A stretch of DNA of 64,000 bases from Astrocystis sublimbata. Lineage: Eukaryota > Ascomycota > Sordariomycetes > Xylariales > Xylariaceae. Position 1 is the first letter of the stretch. Every line of letters starts with the position of its first letter. Under the pieces are notes generated by a model. The model worked only from the letters and a program-made list of their open reading frames with translations. It ran no database searches and was not told the origin of the DNA. The stretch lies in assembly GCA_022453515.1 (NCBI GenBank), contig JAJNNY010000018.1:310001-374000 (forward strand), written 5' to 3'. This document shows, in pieces, positions 12,201-23,678 of the stretch. Both the position numbers and the translations under genes were made by a program.

Positions 12201-13109
12201 ATTTGCCTCGTGGGGTATTCGAGGGTAGATATATCTACAGTACCTACATACTTCCCGAACATTAAGCAGGCATCCGGGTTCTTTTACGATCATGAGTACC
12301 TAGGATAGATTGGTCGTTACGTCACAGAATAATCTCAGCAGGAAGTAGCAGTTACTCAGACATTCTGTTAAGGGCGAGCAACATCGTTTTGCTCGATTCT
12401 CAGTCTAGGGGATGCAAGAAGGGCAGCGGCAGAAGAAGAAGAAGGTAAATTCCGGCAAGGGCACAGTTCCATCGCGGCCCGAGCGGCAAGCTGCGCCACG
12501 CAGCGCATATTAGAATATCTCATGCTCGCGTCTCGTAAAGGTCTTCGTGATAGCGTCAAGTGTTATGCGACCAAGAATGGTCAAGATGAACGCCGCTAGT
12601 AACTCTTCTCGTGCAATGAATTGAAAATTGGATGTGTACAGCTCCAGACAAATTCGACACCATACAATACAGCCTTGCTTCCGGTGGCGACTTTGCTCGC
12701 GATCTTCAGTTTTGCCTTTCTTTGCAGATCAATTCCAATACGCGAGATGCATCATATTTGTCCTTGCATCGTGAGAAGAGCGGAACGAACTACCGTCTTC
12801 CCTGTCACCTCACCTGTTTGAACCCTACCTAGCTTCTTTACGAGTAGCCATGTGGATATAGCCGACTCGGTCATCTTGGTTGCAGGTCAACGGATAATAG
12901 CTACAGCCATGAATTATCACCAGAAAACAAATATACAAGCGCATGTCCTTGCCCATACATGTATGCTGCATTCGAATACGCCAAGGGACATTATTGTGGC
13001 CACTTGTGGAATAATCCCATGCGACATGACAGTGGGAAATCGGTGGTCGTGTATACAAAATTAATAGGATCATTGGGCTTTATTATATACAATAGTGGGA
13101 ATCCACTAC
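9258..13109. other. Gene-poor interval, no gene seen
   Basis: Nearly 3.9 kb with no open frame above about 100 codons, no recognisable domain and no tRNA fold. It carries a short GTAGG-type repeat near 10316 and scattered TAGGTA motifs. The left part should hold the RBR gene promoter and the right part the 3' flank of the SRP receptor gene. Confidence 0.5.
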
Positions 13110-15249
13110 CTAACTATTACTCAAAAGCTTCTCCACGGCCCATTTGACAGAGAAGTTTCTGATATCCGAGTAGTGCTGTCCAACACCGACAAATAGGACC
13201 GGCACGTTCGTGGCGTGCACAATACTGACCAGCGTTCCCACCATGTCACCGACCGTGTCACACTTGGAGATGATGAACCCGTCGAGGTTGCGGCCAGGTC
13301 CGAATGAGGAGTTGAAGTTTCTTGCTTGAGCGACCGAGTCGGTCCCGACAAGGGCCTAGTATGTGATGTTAGAGACAGAAAGAACGTGGCATATCAAAGG
13401 CAATGGGACACTCACCTCGCCAACCATCAAAATCTTATCTGGCTGGGCGAACTTCGCAAACTTTTCGAGTGACGACATCAGACGTTGGTCATTGTGCCGC
13501 CGTCCCGCAGTGTCGATCAGGACGACATCGTAGCCTTCGTTCGCAGCCTCGCGGACAGCGTCCTTGGCAACTGTAGCGGCATCGCCGCCATACCCTTTCT
13601 CAAAGATCTCGACTTTACCACCTTGTCGCTCGGTTAATTCCTTGAGATTTCGCACGTGAACCTTCAGTTGCTCGACAGCTCCCGATCGGAACGTGTCGCC
13701 GGCGGCGATGAGAACCTTGTACTTGTTCTGCAGTAGGAAGAAGCAGATCTTAGATAAGTTGGTAGACTTGCCTACGCCATTGACACCCACGATGGACATG
13801 ACGTATGGTCTGCGCGTGCGCATCGATGTCACCGACGGTTTTGTGACAGCATCGATCTCCCGCAGAAGATCTAATGACGAGGTGGGTGTCAACATCTTGG
13901 TCAGCGAAGCTTCCATAGCCTTCGCTATCCGCGCGTTGATGCTCTCAAAGCTCCCTGTCTTCACGCCCACCAACTCCTTCTCTACACCTTCGCAAAGACG
14001 GATGGCCGCCTCGCGCGCGACGTTCTTCTTGAGGAGATGATCCTCCATGCCTTTCATGGCTTTGTCCAAGTCCTCCTTGGTCAAGGTCTTGCCGCCTACC
14101 ACGTTGCGGAAAAGCCCGCCTATTGTGCTTAGGCCGGTGCCAACTAGCCCTCCCCGCGCTGTTGCATTCGAGGCGGCGTTCTTCTCCTCGGCTGACTTGA
14201 GGATTGAGTGTACTTCGTCACCCAGGTCTTTGAGCACGAACTGGCCCTTCGATGTCGTTGTCCCCCAGGTTGTGGAATCGACTCCTTCGACAGCGGTTGA
14301 TCGCCCGACGGCTTCGGCTTCGCTGTCGCTTGTCAACGCGTTCTGCGTGACGGAGTAGTCCAGCACTACATCGTCCTCCTCGTCAGCGAAGCCGTCGGCA
14401 TCCCACCTGCGGCCCTTCTTGGGCGCCTTCTTTCCCTTTCTCGAGGATGCTTCGTCGCCTGATGACGCGGGTGCGGAATGCTGCATTTTCCGGGCCTTCC
14501 GAGACATGCGTGCGCCGGGGCCAGCCTTGCCGACTAGCAGATGACCATTCGTACCGGGGGTCGAGGGTCGCGAAATACTGGAGACGGCGCTCGAGGTCGG
14601 CTCGGGTGGGGGCGAAACATCTTTCGTGGTAGTCTGCGGCTTCGTTCTGTGTTTGAGACCTGGTGGAAGCGGTGGTTCGTCACCAAAGTTGCCGGAGGCG
14701 GATCCCTCATCGAAACGGGTGGGCGGCTCTAGAACACGCGCATTGCCGGCGGTGCCGCCGCTCGATTCGAACTCTTCATACTGCTGATCAAAGTATTCGT
14801 CGAACTTGTGGCAGTGTACGAGGGTCGTGTTCGGCTTCTTCAACTGGTCACCGTAGAGGTCTACAAAGATTGTCTTGAGGTTGTCGACGAGCTTATCGAT
14901 CCATGAGAGGTGCAGGAGAGAGCGGTAGACAGCCTAGCATTGCGCGATCAGTCCTATGCGCCTCGGGATGATAGCTGCGCCTGTTATCTGCATCCCATCT
15001 GTGGAGACTACTTACCACGAAGATGATGTTTAATTCCTTGACAAAGGTCCATTTCAGAGTATGCTGGTCGTACTTGTAGGCAGGGTTGTCGGCGGTCGGC
15101 TGGCTGTCTCTGGCGCCAGCAATAGCACCCTTCTCCTCGATGAAGACGTTGGCGATGAAATGGTTGATGACGGCAGGGCTGATGGGCGCATAGGTTCGCG
15201 ACCACAGGACAACACCCGAGGTGGTCAGGATCTCGAAGGTATCCAACAT
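13110..15249 (-). CDS. SRP101: Signal recognition particle receptor subunit alpha
   Basis: The SRP receptor GTPase, which docks ribosome-SRP complexes at the ER membrane through the beta subunit. Three exons in coding order: 15249-15016, 14933-13416 and 13355-13110, all phase 0; the product is 665 residues, as expected. The SRX domain, which binds SRbeta, is N-terminal ('MLDTFEILTTSGVVLWSRTY', 'LKWTFVKELNIIFVAVYRSL', 'IDKLVDNLKTIFVDLY'). A long charged linker with basic patches follows. The C-terminal NG GTPase domain shows G1 'GVNGVGKSTNL' (about residues 457-467), the SRP-GTPase insertion 'IAAGDTFRSGAVEQL', G3 'DTAGRRHND' and 'SKCDTVGDMVG' in place of the usual TKCD. The last exon supplies 'ALVGTDSVAQARNF' and the closing 'PVLFVGVGQHYSDIRNF'. 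The start lies in a good CACCATG context. Confidence 0.97.
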
Positions 15250-17254
15250 GGTGCTCCCATGCGATCTCCAAATCGCTATCTGTGATAGTATCCGCGGCTC
15301 GCTTGATGGTGTGATTGGCGACGGGAGCAGATGCGCGATGAGGTGTGATTGAATATGGAAGCTTAGCATCGCCCAAAGGCCAGAATATCCGATGGCCAGG
15401 ACCGGACCCACGCCCTCCAGGGTATGGCATCAGCGCACATGCAATGTACCTTGGTACTGTGGATAGGTACTGCTACAGTGCAGAAGATGCCTGCCCGGCC
15501 ACCGAACTCCGGAGCCCCACCTAGAGTTGGTTTCTTATCTTATCAGATCACTAAGTGCCCCTTATCTCCAAAGTCACGTCCGCAGTTCGGAGGGCTGTGG
15601 CACGACAATATTATCTACTATGTTACTAGCAACAGTTCTGAGCGGACATTCAAATGTTTAAGGAGCGAGGGTCTCTTGAAAGCCAAGCACAATTGAGGCC
15701 AATATTCGAGGAATGATAGCGCTGTGCTGTATTATTGCAGAACATGAATCATGCTCATTGGCAAATATACAATACGTGCTCTTGAAACAAGCTCCTTCGA
15801 GATCACACTCTGGACACACGTTACTTGAGCTTAGAGTGGTGCGTATTCACCCTCAAGAGGACCTCGCGTCGGTTGCAGTATTACAAGGACTACCTGCCCA
15901 GTAAAAGCGACATATATCCGAGACCAAGGTTGCCATTGTTCATCAATTTGTCATGTGATATTCTCACGATCTCTGTCTCACTGGGCGAGGTCAACCAACA
16001 TTGCAAGCGTAAGACCTAGAAGATCGCTGGGAAACACAATGCGTTGAAAATCTCATCAGCCATGAATTATTAATTTCGGGGTAGCATACAAGCAACTATG
16101 TCGCGTGCCCGATGTTGCACTTCTAAGTATTTGAAAGACGCCTCAATGTTGTCATTAGTTGCAAATAAGCGCCACTAGCTATTAGAAGCTCTCCTGAGGT
16201 TAGGGCCTCACACCGAAAATGGAAGCTGTCTTGTCGCCAAGCGACCACGGTAATTGCCAAGTTGACTACAGCACATTCTACGATTGCCCGTTGTCTTTTC
16301 AGGAGTAGTGCCGAGGCATGAGCGGCAACCTAAGAGATCCTTCGGCGCATCATATCAAATACAAGACATGTTCCTCCAGGGGCGTGTACTTTTGTTGCGC
16401 ATAACTACAGTAGCTGAAAGTAAATATCGAAAGTGACTGTAAAATGTTACAAGAACTACCAATGACTCTTCATAGGTGAGTCCTTGGTAGTAGCGGGATA
16501 CTAGTTAAAACTATGATGTGAGGTTATAGTCTCTCATCTTTAAGTCTAGAAATAGAAAGCCAATGAGACTGTTTGGGCAGCTACTATGGCGAGGGCATTG
16601 CTGCTGAAAAAGTAGACAACAGCGGTGTCGCTAGATGAATTTCTATCGATTTTTAGAACGAAAGTCGGTGAACTTCCAGCTATCGAAGCCAGACATAGGA
16701 CGGACGGACGCATCCCCAACATCCAAGGTTAGACCGCAGTAGGCAAGTGAGTATGCTGTGCTATTGAAAGATCTACATACGTGCTACCGTAAGGAATCAA
16801 TATCGAACAACTCCACAACTCGCTTAGCGCTCCGAACCCAGTCCGTGACTCCGTGCCAGTCTCAACCTCTCTTCTTACGCCCACGACCTCTTAGATCTAT
16901 TGTAATACATATATACATACATGGGGGCAGCTAGTCGTTGTGACATATATTATAACCATGGGGTAACGGCGAAGCCGAACGACCCGGACTTGCCCAGCCG
17001 CTTCACGATAAACAAGTCTCTAGTGTTGGGCATCTCGAGAGCTTCATTATCTAGAGCCAACCCTAATTCAGCAGGTGAGTAGGTACATGTAAGTTTTCGA
17101 GCAGCTTCGTTGAAGTATAAAATGTTGGGGTTTCGTCTTGAGGGAAGGGGCTTCATCTAGAATATCATCACCTCGGTTCCAATTCCAAGCATCACAACGT
17201 CGATTATCTCCATCCGTAACACTGTCCCCAAAATCGACTCTTCGACCCATCAAA
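15250..17254. other. Intergenic, with promoter of the cysteine-rich gene
   Basis: About 2 kb between divergent genes. A TATA box lies at 17117-17124. No other gene is supported; the open frames are short and scattered. Confidence 0.5.
17117..17124 (+). promoter_or_regulatory. TATA box of the ten-cysteine secreted protein gene
   Basis: TATAAAAT lies 138 bases upstream of the start codon at 17255, a fitting distance for a strongly regulated fungal gene. A pyrimidine-rich stretch follows before the ATG. Confidence 0.5.
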
Positions 17255-17495
17255 ATGCAGTTCAAGACCATCCTCTTCACCCTTGCGGCCCTCGCACCTG
17301 TTTTTGTGGCCGCTGGGTGTGACCAGTGCGGCGAGTGTGTCAATGCTTGCACAACGTCCAACTGCCCTGTTGGCTCCCACGATTGTGATGGCTGGTGCAG
17401 TAAGTTGAATGGGGTAGACGACACTCCTTTGTGATATAAGACTGACATGGGTTTCAGCCGAGTTCTGCAGCAACGACTTGGGTTGCTCGTGCTAA
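17255..17495 (+). CDS. Small secreted cysteine-rich protein (10 Cys)
   Basis: A tiny two-exon gene, 17255-17399 and 17458-17495, joined across a 58-base intron with a GTAAGT donor, a CTGAC branch point and a TTTCAG acceptor. The product is 60 residues. Residues 1-20 form a clear signal peptide (MQFKTILFTLAALAPVFVAA). The mature part of about 40 residues contains ten cysteines, enough for five disulfides, opening with 'GCDQCGECVNAC' and ending 'CSNDLGCSC'. Without splicing the frame runs into the intron and loses the last three cysteines. This architecture is typical of fungal effector-like or antimicrobial-type secreted peptides, but I recognise no specific family and assign no activity. The gene stands alone between SRP receptor alpha and Yif1 and has its own TATA box. 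Confidence 0.8.
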
Positions 17496-18498
17496 GCGCG
17501 TCGAGCGGAACCAGTTGCAGATTCCGAGAATACGCAGGCGTCGACGGCTCTGTTAGGTATGAAGAACGGGGCTATTCACGACAACTCTCATGTTCCAATA
17601 TCGCATGCGAGGAATGAAAACAGTTCGGTCCGTGTGCCAACTGTACGAAAGCAAGAGTGACACCAATGGGCACAAGAACAACACTATGGCATGTAGCTAG
17701 GAGAAGAGCTGTCCATCTCACGAATTGACGACCAAAAGAGAATACATATTCATAACTCACTTATCGAATAGAGAATACTGCGTTTCTAAGCATTAATTAT
17801 TGATGTGCAACTGATTTAAGATATGATTGAGCATAGAGTCTTGTTGTTTTGGAGTGTGCTTGTCAAATTAACCTATTTTCAATAATCAATTCTGATTTAC
17901 CTAGAAATATAGTGTTCGTCTAGGTAGGTACTTGAGTAAACCAGAATGTGCTCAGGTGCTCATGTGATTACCTATATCGAGTTGTTCCAACTGTTGTATC
18001 TACCTCAGTTGCAAGGATCAAAGGATCGGCACCGGGCCGTACCTACCCACTCGGGCCCATGTAATTCTCGGGTATTTGCACTAATGCCCTACCTAGGTAC
18101 AGGATTTGCAGCACCCCGTGGACCTACATGGGGCTAGTCCTAGCGGGCCTGGGCGTTGCGCCCCTCTGTAGGTAACCTTGGAAGGGTTTCGGCAGGGCAG
18201 GCGTCAAGGTTCGGCTGGCATGCAGTGAGGTCACTCCACTCCAGCTTTCCCAGGTTCACCCACCACCGAAGACCTTGTTCAAGACTCTCAATAACACGTC
18301 GCAACTCAACTCACGATAATTAATCGAATACCCAATCCGCGCGCGCCTGCGCCAGCTACCTCGCCCTCCACCACCGTCAACGGCAGTTCTCATCGCATAA
18401 TCACGCTACATCCATTTCCGCACCCCAACGCACCGCACTGGCGCCGCAGCACACCACACCACACCACACCTCAACCCACCTGCAGTACACTACCCAAA
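17496..18498. other. Intergenic, with Yif1 promoter
   Basis: About 1 kb between two plus-strand genes. TAGGTA-type motifs occur around 17919-18100, and the 100 bases before the Yif1 start are CA-rich. No gene seen. Confidence 0.5.
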
Positions 18499-19546
18499 AT
18501 GCAACGAGCAAGCTACGCGCAGTCTCCGCCGCTGCACCACCCCGTGCCGCAACACGTTTCCACCGTACCACAGCTCCGATCGCCGCCGCCGCCGACCTCG
18601 TCACAGCCTCAGCAGCATGGCGCCTACGGAAACCCGTACCAGCAGGGCACCCCCGCCGCCGGGGCTGGTGCTGGCGCGGGCGCGGGCGGCAACGTCTTCG
18701 GCGCCTACGGAAACTTCATGAGCGACCCGATGGCGGCGCAGTTCGTCGGCCAGGTCGGCTCCAACGCGTTCAAGCACGTCGAGCAGAACGTCAACCGATG
18801 GGTCAACTTCGCCGCCCTCAAGCACTACTTCAACGTCACCAACGGGTACGTCATCAACAAGCTGTTCCTGGTCCTGTTTCCCTGGCGCCACAAGCCCTGG
18901 TCGCGCAAGCAGGCCGTCGGCCCCAGCGGCCAGGAGGGATGGTACCTGCCCCCGCGAGACGACATCAACAGCCCGGACATGTACATCCCCGTCATGGCTC
19001 TCGTCACCTACATCCTCCTGTCCACCCTTCTCGCCGGTCTCAGGGGCCAGTTCCAGCCCGAGCTGTTGGGCTACACCGCCTCCAAGGCCGGCGTGGTTGT
19101 CATCGTCGAGATCCTCCTCCTCAAGCTCGGGTGCTATTTCCTGAGCATATCCAACGAATCGCAGCTGCTCGACCTCGTCGCATACTCGGGCTACAAGTTT
19201 GTCGGCATCATCGTCACGGTCGCCGTAGCCGAGCTCGTCAACGGTGGGAAGGGCACTGGCGGCTGGATCGGCTGGTCTGTCTTCTTTTACACATTCCTCG
19301 CCAATTCCCTCTTCTTGGTAAGTTGTATATTATAGGCGATGGCAGTGTCTGAGTGCACCGTGGTCTTGTCACTAATGCGCCAGCTAGATGCGATCTCTAC
19401 GATATGTGTTACTCCCGGAAAGCTCGGGGGGCGATGCGAGAGGGCCAATGCAGACGGACTCGAGGACGAAACGCAGCCAGAGAACACAGTTTCTCTTCGC
19501 CTACTCGTACCTGGTGCAGTTGATGCTTATGTTCATACTATGTTAA
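18499..19546 (+). CDS. YIF1: Yif1-family Golgi/ER vesicle transport protein
   Basis: Homologue of Yif1, the partner of Yip1 and Ypt GTPases in COPII vesicle budding and fusion between ER and Golgi. Exons are 18499-19317 and 19388-19546, joined in phase 0 (GTAAGT donor, CTAG acceptor), giving 325 residues, close to the family size. The first 60 residues are Pro/Gln/Gly-rich and cytosolic. The conserved core begins with 'AYGNFMSDPMAAQFVGQVGS' and continues 'NRWVNFAALKHYFNVTNGYV' and 'KLFLVLFPWRHKPW'. 'PPRDDINSPDMYIPVMALVT' marks entry into the membrane block, where about five hydrophobic segments follow. Exon 2 supplies 'MRSLRYVLLPES' and the last segment ('FLFAYSYLVQLMLMFIL'). Without the second exon the protein would stop inside the membrane domain. 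Confidence 0.93.
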
Positions 19547-20200
19547 AGCGTAAAAGCAAGATGGTGAAAAATACTGGTCATGGTCAGTTGATAGAATGTT
19601 GCATTGATCAAGAAATATCGATGCACCTTTACTGCCCACCTACTCATGTGTCTGCGAAGACCCCAGAATCTGCCCTTTCCAGAGGTTGTTCAACTCGTAT
19701 AACACCCGGCGTTTAAGAAGCCAGCTTCATATTCGTATGTAAGAAGTAGCTTTCAGATGAAACTGGAAAGAAAGCCTTGGACTGCAACTGTAACGCTTAG
19801 GGCTCGGTCGCCCCTCTACCTCTGCCACCCCTGCTCTTGCTCCCGCCCTCCGTCTCCCTGTGTTGATGATTGGCTACCAGTAAACGTCCACAATCTAACC
19901 TATCTCCTGCATGAGCCGCCACGTATCAACCTTGAAGTACAACTTGAACTCGAACTACGTACATGTAAGGCATCATCCTCACTCTCCTCAGTCGGGCAGC
20001 TGGCGTCAACAACTCGTGATACCTCACCCAGATTTCGACCCGCTCACTTTACGAAAACTTCATCAAAATCAGATATTCCTAGTGTTCGATTGACGTCATA
20101 AATTAATACAAATACATTGGGTCACTTGAGCCACTCTAGAATATCTCGTCACACGAACATCTCACCAACACCCTCAACCAACATCCTCAAAACAGGGAAC
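19547..20200. other. Intergenic between Yif1 and the Mpv17-like gene
   Basis: Contains the Yif1 3' flank and the promoter of the next gene. A 114-codon open frame (19757-20101) overlaps this interval but shows no domain and lies in likely promoter sequence. Confidence 0.5.
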
Positions 20201-21110
20201 ATGGCGCTTCCTCCCATTGTATCCGCTACTCTGCAGTCAGCTGTACTTGCCGGGACCTCAAACGTTTTGGCACAATGCCTCACATCCTATCAAACTGATG
20301 TATGTATGCTCCTAACCTTGGACAGTTCCTGGACCTCAACTCATGCACAGCGTCTCCGTGCATTATCTAATTCAAATGATCGCTATCATGCTGACAAAAT
20401 AATTTAGAAACCCATTGCCTTCGACCTAGTACCCATTTTCCAATTCGTGCTATATTCATTCCTCAATGTGCCACCCAACTTCTTGTGGTATGTCATGGTC
20501 CCTGGTGACAGCTGTTTGCATCATCCTCCTCATGCCCCACCACCTACGCTATCGCTCGTACATAGCACTCTCTTTCTGACTCTCTCGCAGGCAAGAGTTA
20601 TTGGAGTCAAGCTTCCCAGCATACCATGTCTCCCCTACTCGCGCGGCTGTCAAGTCAGCTGCCGCCAACAACGAGAAGAAGCTGGACAAAGAAGCCAAAG
20701 AGGGGAAACTCGTGGAGCCCAAACTGAACATCAAAAACACCATCATCAAGCTTCTCTTGGACCAGACCGTCGGTGCCGCCGTCAACACCTTTCTCTTCAG
20801 CCTCTTCATCCACTCCATCCAAGCCGCTATGTCGAGACCTTTAGGCGCGCCTCTCAGCAACCCGGACAAGAGCCTGCAGTACCTGCTCTCTAGCGGCGCT
20901 ATTGATTATGGCAAGGTGGACTGGGATACTGTGGTCGCGAACAGCAAGAGGGAGTTCATCCCGATTCTCCAGGCGGGATGGAAGCTCTGGCCGTTTGTCA
21001 GTCTGATCAACTTCGCTTTTATAAAGAGTATTGAGGGCAGGAATCTCGTGGCTAGTCTTGCTGGTGTCCTTTGGGGAATCTATATGAGCCTTGTCGCGGC
21101 TCAAGGTTGA
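20201..21110 (+). CDS. Mpv17/PMP22-family membrane protein
   Basis: Integral membrane protein of the Mpv17/PMP22/Sym1 family, whose members sit in the mitochondrial inner membrane or the peroxisomal membrane. Three exons, 20201-20299, 20408-20487 and 20591-21110; the join of exons 2 and 3 restores a TGG codon ('NFLWQELLESSFPAY'). The product is 232 residues. Four hydrophobic segments are visible, including 'LVPIFQFVLYSFLNVPPNFL' and 'GAAVNTFLFSLFIHSIQ'. The C-terminal signature reads 'FIPILQAGWKLWPFVSLINF' and is followed by a last helix 'LAGVLWGIYMSLVAAQ'. A charged insert of about 40 residues between helices ('NNEKKLDKEAKEGKLVEPKL') suggests one of the fungal peroxisomal-type members, but localisation is inference. 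Confidence 0.88.
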
Positions 21111-21988
21111 TTCAATTGCGTGTGGGAAAATGAGATATGAAAGGGGTCGTTGGTTCAACACCTACGATGAGAGTCAACAACTCATGCGTGTTTTACTCTC
21201 AGTTCGAGTCTAGCACCTTTGGAAAAGGGTATGATAAGACTGAAAATACTTTTGGATGATCATGAAACGCTCGCCTTCAGTAAACTCAGAAGTCCGTCGC
21301 CTGCGACATATTCAGTAACATATGCCATCAGGCACCGCTCATTGGACAATTTCCGATCTTAGACCCAATTCTACGAACACATATGCAGTCCCCTCATCCT
21401 CGCTGCCTACCATAGTGCGCTGCGGTAGATCAGGCTATAGCCCTGATCGGCGCTGATTTGGTTCGCTTCCACCTGCACCCATGACCACACAAGATGCTTG
21501 GGTTGGGTATAAATCTTCTCTTTGTTGGAAGCCACCGTTAGCGGTATGAATAGATACCTAGCTAGCCGGGTCATCGCAGCTGTCCCAAGTCGGCTAGACA
21601 AAGAAGGCACAGGATAAAGTGACAAAGAGTATAATGACTGACAAGTACTAACCCCATGCTCCAACACATGGCCCCCCTGATAACTTGCAAGCTTTGCAAG
21701 CTTCACATGTCTATAGTTGATTCGAAAAGTCAATATCAGCAACCACCAGCTCCTCTATCTTATAAAAGCTTGCTTGGCGGTCCCCTAGGCATAGTAAATT
21801 TGCAGTTGAACCAAAACAACGTCGAAGCAGAAGCAGAGTGATCGAGGGTGACTCGGATTTATAGCCTCCGCTTTCACACATCAATTAACGCGACCCAGGA
21901 CATCACATATTCAGACGTCACCGGCCCAAGATCTCCGAAAAATCTGATTCCGAGGCGCGTGAATCGAATTCAATATTGCCCAGGCACC
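21111..21988. other. Intergenic, with TATA element
   Basis: Between the Mpv17-like gene and the small gene at 21989. A TATA box lies at 21761-21768. No other gene supported. Confidence 0.5.
21761..21768 (+). promoter_or_regulatory. TATA box before the small gene at 21989
   Basis: TATAAAAG lies 228 bases upstream of the proposed ATG. This is the best promoter-like signal for the unrecognised gene. Confidence 0.35.
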
Positions 21989-22428
21989 ATGTCCCGCCTC
22001 TCCTACCCGGCCACGCCGAAAACACCGAGAACTCCTCAGTACTTGAACACCATGCCCCCAGCTTATTCGGAAGAGGAAACAATCGAGCGATGTGAGATAA
22101 CAGCACGCAGGATTTTGCGGAACGGGTTTGTCATTGAACACCTGCACGCCATGACGAGCGTGCAGATCGGCGCGGAGAACAATACTGGCTTCGTCCTCAT
22201 CATGTCGGCAGGGAACAGAGCAGTTGATAAAGTCGAACATACGCGCGCTGGTATAAAAGAGGGAATATTGGATATAGCTGGGCAGGGATGTGAGTTAGCT
22301 TCCCCCTACTTGCCCGCCAACTTCTTGGGGGGAAGAGGCGCAACTTGGAAGAGAAACTGATTATTGGAATTACAGTAGAAGGTAAAATGATATTATATGG
22401 GGTCACGTTCTACTTCTTGCCTACCTAG
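21989..22428 (+). CDS. Unrecognised small protein, possibly two exons
   Basis: I do not recognise this protein. The ATG at 21989 opens a frame starting 'MSRLSYPATPKTPRTPQYLN' (Pro/Thr-rich) followed by 'EEETIERCEITARRILRNGF' and a hydrophobic-to-mixed tail. Two endings are possible. Unspliced, it stops at 22360 (123 residues). Spliced with a GTGAGT donor at 22290 and a TTACAG acceptor at 22375, it is 117 residues and ends at 22428 with 'GKMILYGVTFYFLPT'. The spliced form has a branch-point-like CTGAT at the right distance. A TATA box upstream and codon-like composition argue for a gene; the lack of any domain argues against certainty. Confidence 0.4.
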
Positions 22429-22433
22429 GTAGG
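22420..22433. repeat. Perfect palindrome CCTACCTAGGTAGG
   Basis: A 14-base perfect palindrome built from the CCTACCT/AGGTAGG unit that recurs across intergenic DNA of this window. It overlaps the putative stop codon of the unrecognised small gene. Confidence 0.8.
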
Positions 22434-22831
22434 TACGCATCGAGCATATCACATGCGGAAAACCTAGGACTGCTGCACCTGGAGCTGGTTGGGCACAGAA
22501 ATCACATATAGAAACAAAGGAAAGCTGTTTGGCACAAGGCCTTTCTGACCAAAGTGCTTGTATATAACTGACCTCAATGGGTAAAATCCGACATCAATTC
22601 TGAAGAAGTGCCGAGCGCCTCGTCCCGAAGACCTCTTTGAAGTTTGAATGTATAAGAAACTGTGAATGGATCACGCAATCGATAGGATGCGGTGAGTCTT
22701 GTGTTCGAAACTGGCGGTTTATAACTATCTAGGTATTCTGGGTGATATTACATCGAATAACCGACTAGGAAGAACAATCATTATGAATCATGACCTTCAC
22801 GTACTCACCAGAGCCGATAATTCCGTACTAT

Positions 22832-23678
22832 TTAGTCATGCGAATCGAAGTACCCCTGCTCTTGTACCGCTTTTTCAAACGAGCCTGTTTCCGGTGTGAG
22901 AATATTCTCAGGCCTCGAACGGCGCAAGGGTCTCCTTTCGAAAGCTGCCGAAAACCCGGGCCCTACCCCCAAACCCGGCCTCTTAGGGCTGACGTTGTCC
23001 TCCTCGTTTTCCGATGCACTATCCACATCGCTGCCAACTTCCTCGATAGGAGCCAGCCTATCCAGTGTGGCGAGTGTTTTGGGCGTGTTACCAAGCCCGT
23101 CGTCCATCAGTGGTTGCTTGGCTAACTCAGGGTGGAGAATTCGAAAGGAGAACCAGACCTTGCCGCCATGATATGTGTGTCGGAAATACTTCTGATTGGG
23201 GTCGTACGCCATCCTGCGGAGCTTTTCTTTCAGGATGGGGTCACCGAGCGAACAGGGCGTTTTGATCGGCCGGATGATGATGTCGGCTATTAGTAGTACG
23301 CCAAGATGCGCATCCATCTCTGCAAACCGCCACAGTCAGTAAATTTGTTCCATTGAGAATGAAGCGCTTCCTCGTGATTTGTGGGATTGCAGGTATCTTA
23401 GGAGCACAGATGCCCGTGAGGGTGGTTTGTGCCTCAGAGACTTGCCAGGAGGGGGTTTCGATGGTTAGTGGTGACGTACCATAAGTCCACGGCCCTGGGC
23501 CCTCAATAAGGTGATTATGAGGTAAAATTGTTTCGATGGTTCTCCTGATCCGTTTGTTCACATTGTAACATTCGTCCGGCGTGAGGCTGACATCTCCCTT
23601 CAGAGCTTTGTGTCTTGTCCACAGCACCCCAAAAGACCTGTTAGAGGATTGCTCTCGGTTTACGCGGTCTGTTCTCAT
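22832..23678 (-). CDS. Unrecognised 228-residue protein
   Basis: No family recognised. Two exons in coding order, 23678-23480 and 23319-22832, join through a GTACGT donor and a TTTGCAG acceptor to give 'GPWTYEMDAHLGVLLIADII'. The product is hydrophilic, with no signal peptide and no membrane helix beyond a short hydrophobic patch at the join. 'KLRRMAYDPNQKYFRHTYHG' and 'GKVWFSFRILHPELA' look like a folded basic/aromatic domain. The last 70 residues are acidic and Ser-rich, then basic, and probably disordered. Clean splice signals and a long open second exon support a real gene. The N-terminus may begin in a further upstream exon. Confidence 0.55.

Noticed and set aside
21149..21225. Possible tRNA with a TTCGAGTC-like B-box
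   Set aside because: No acceptor stem or anticodon stem could be paired around it.
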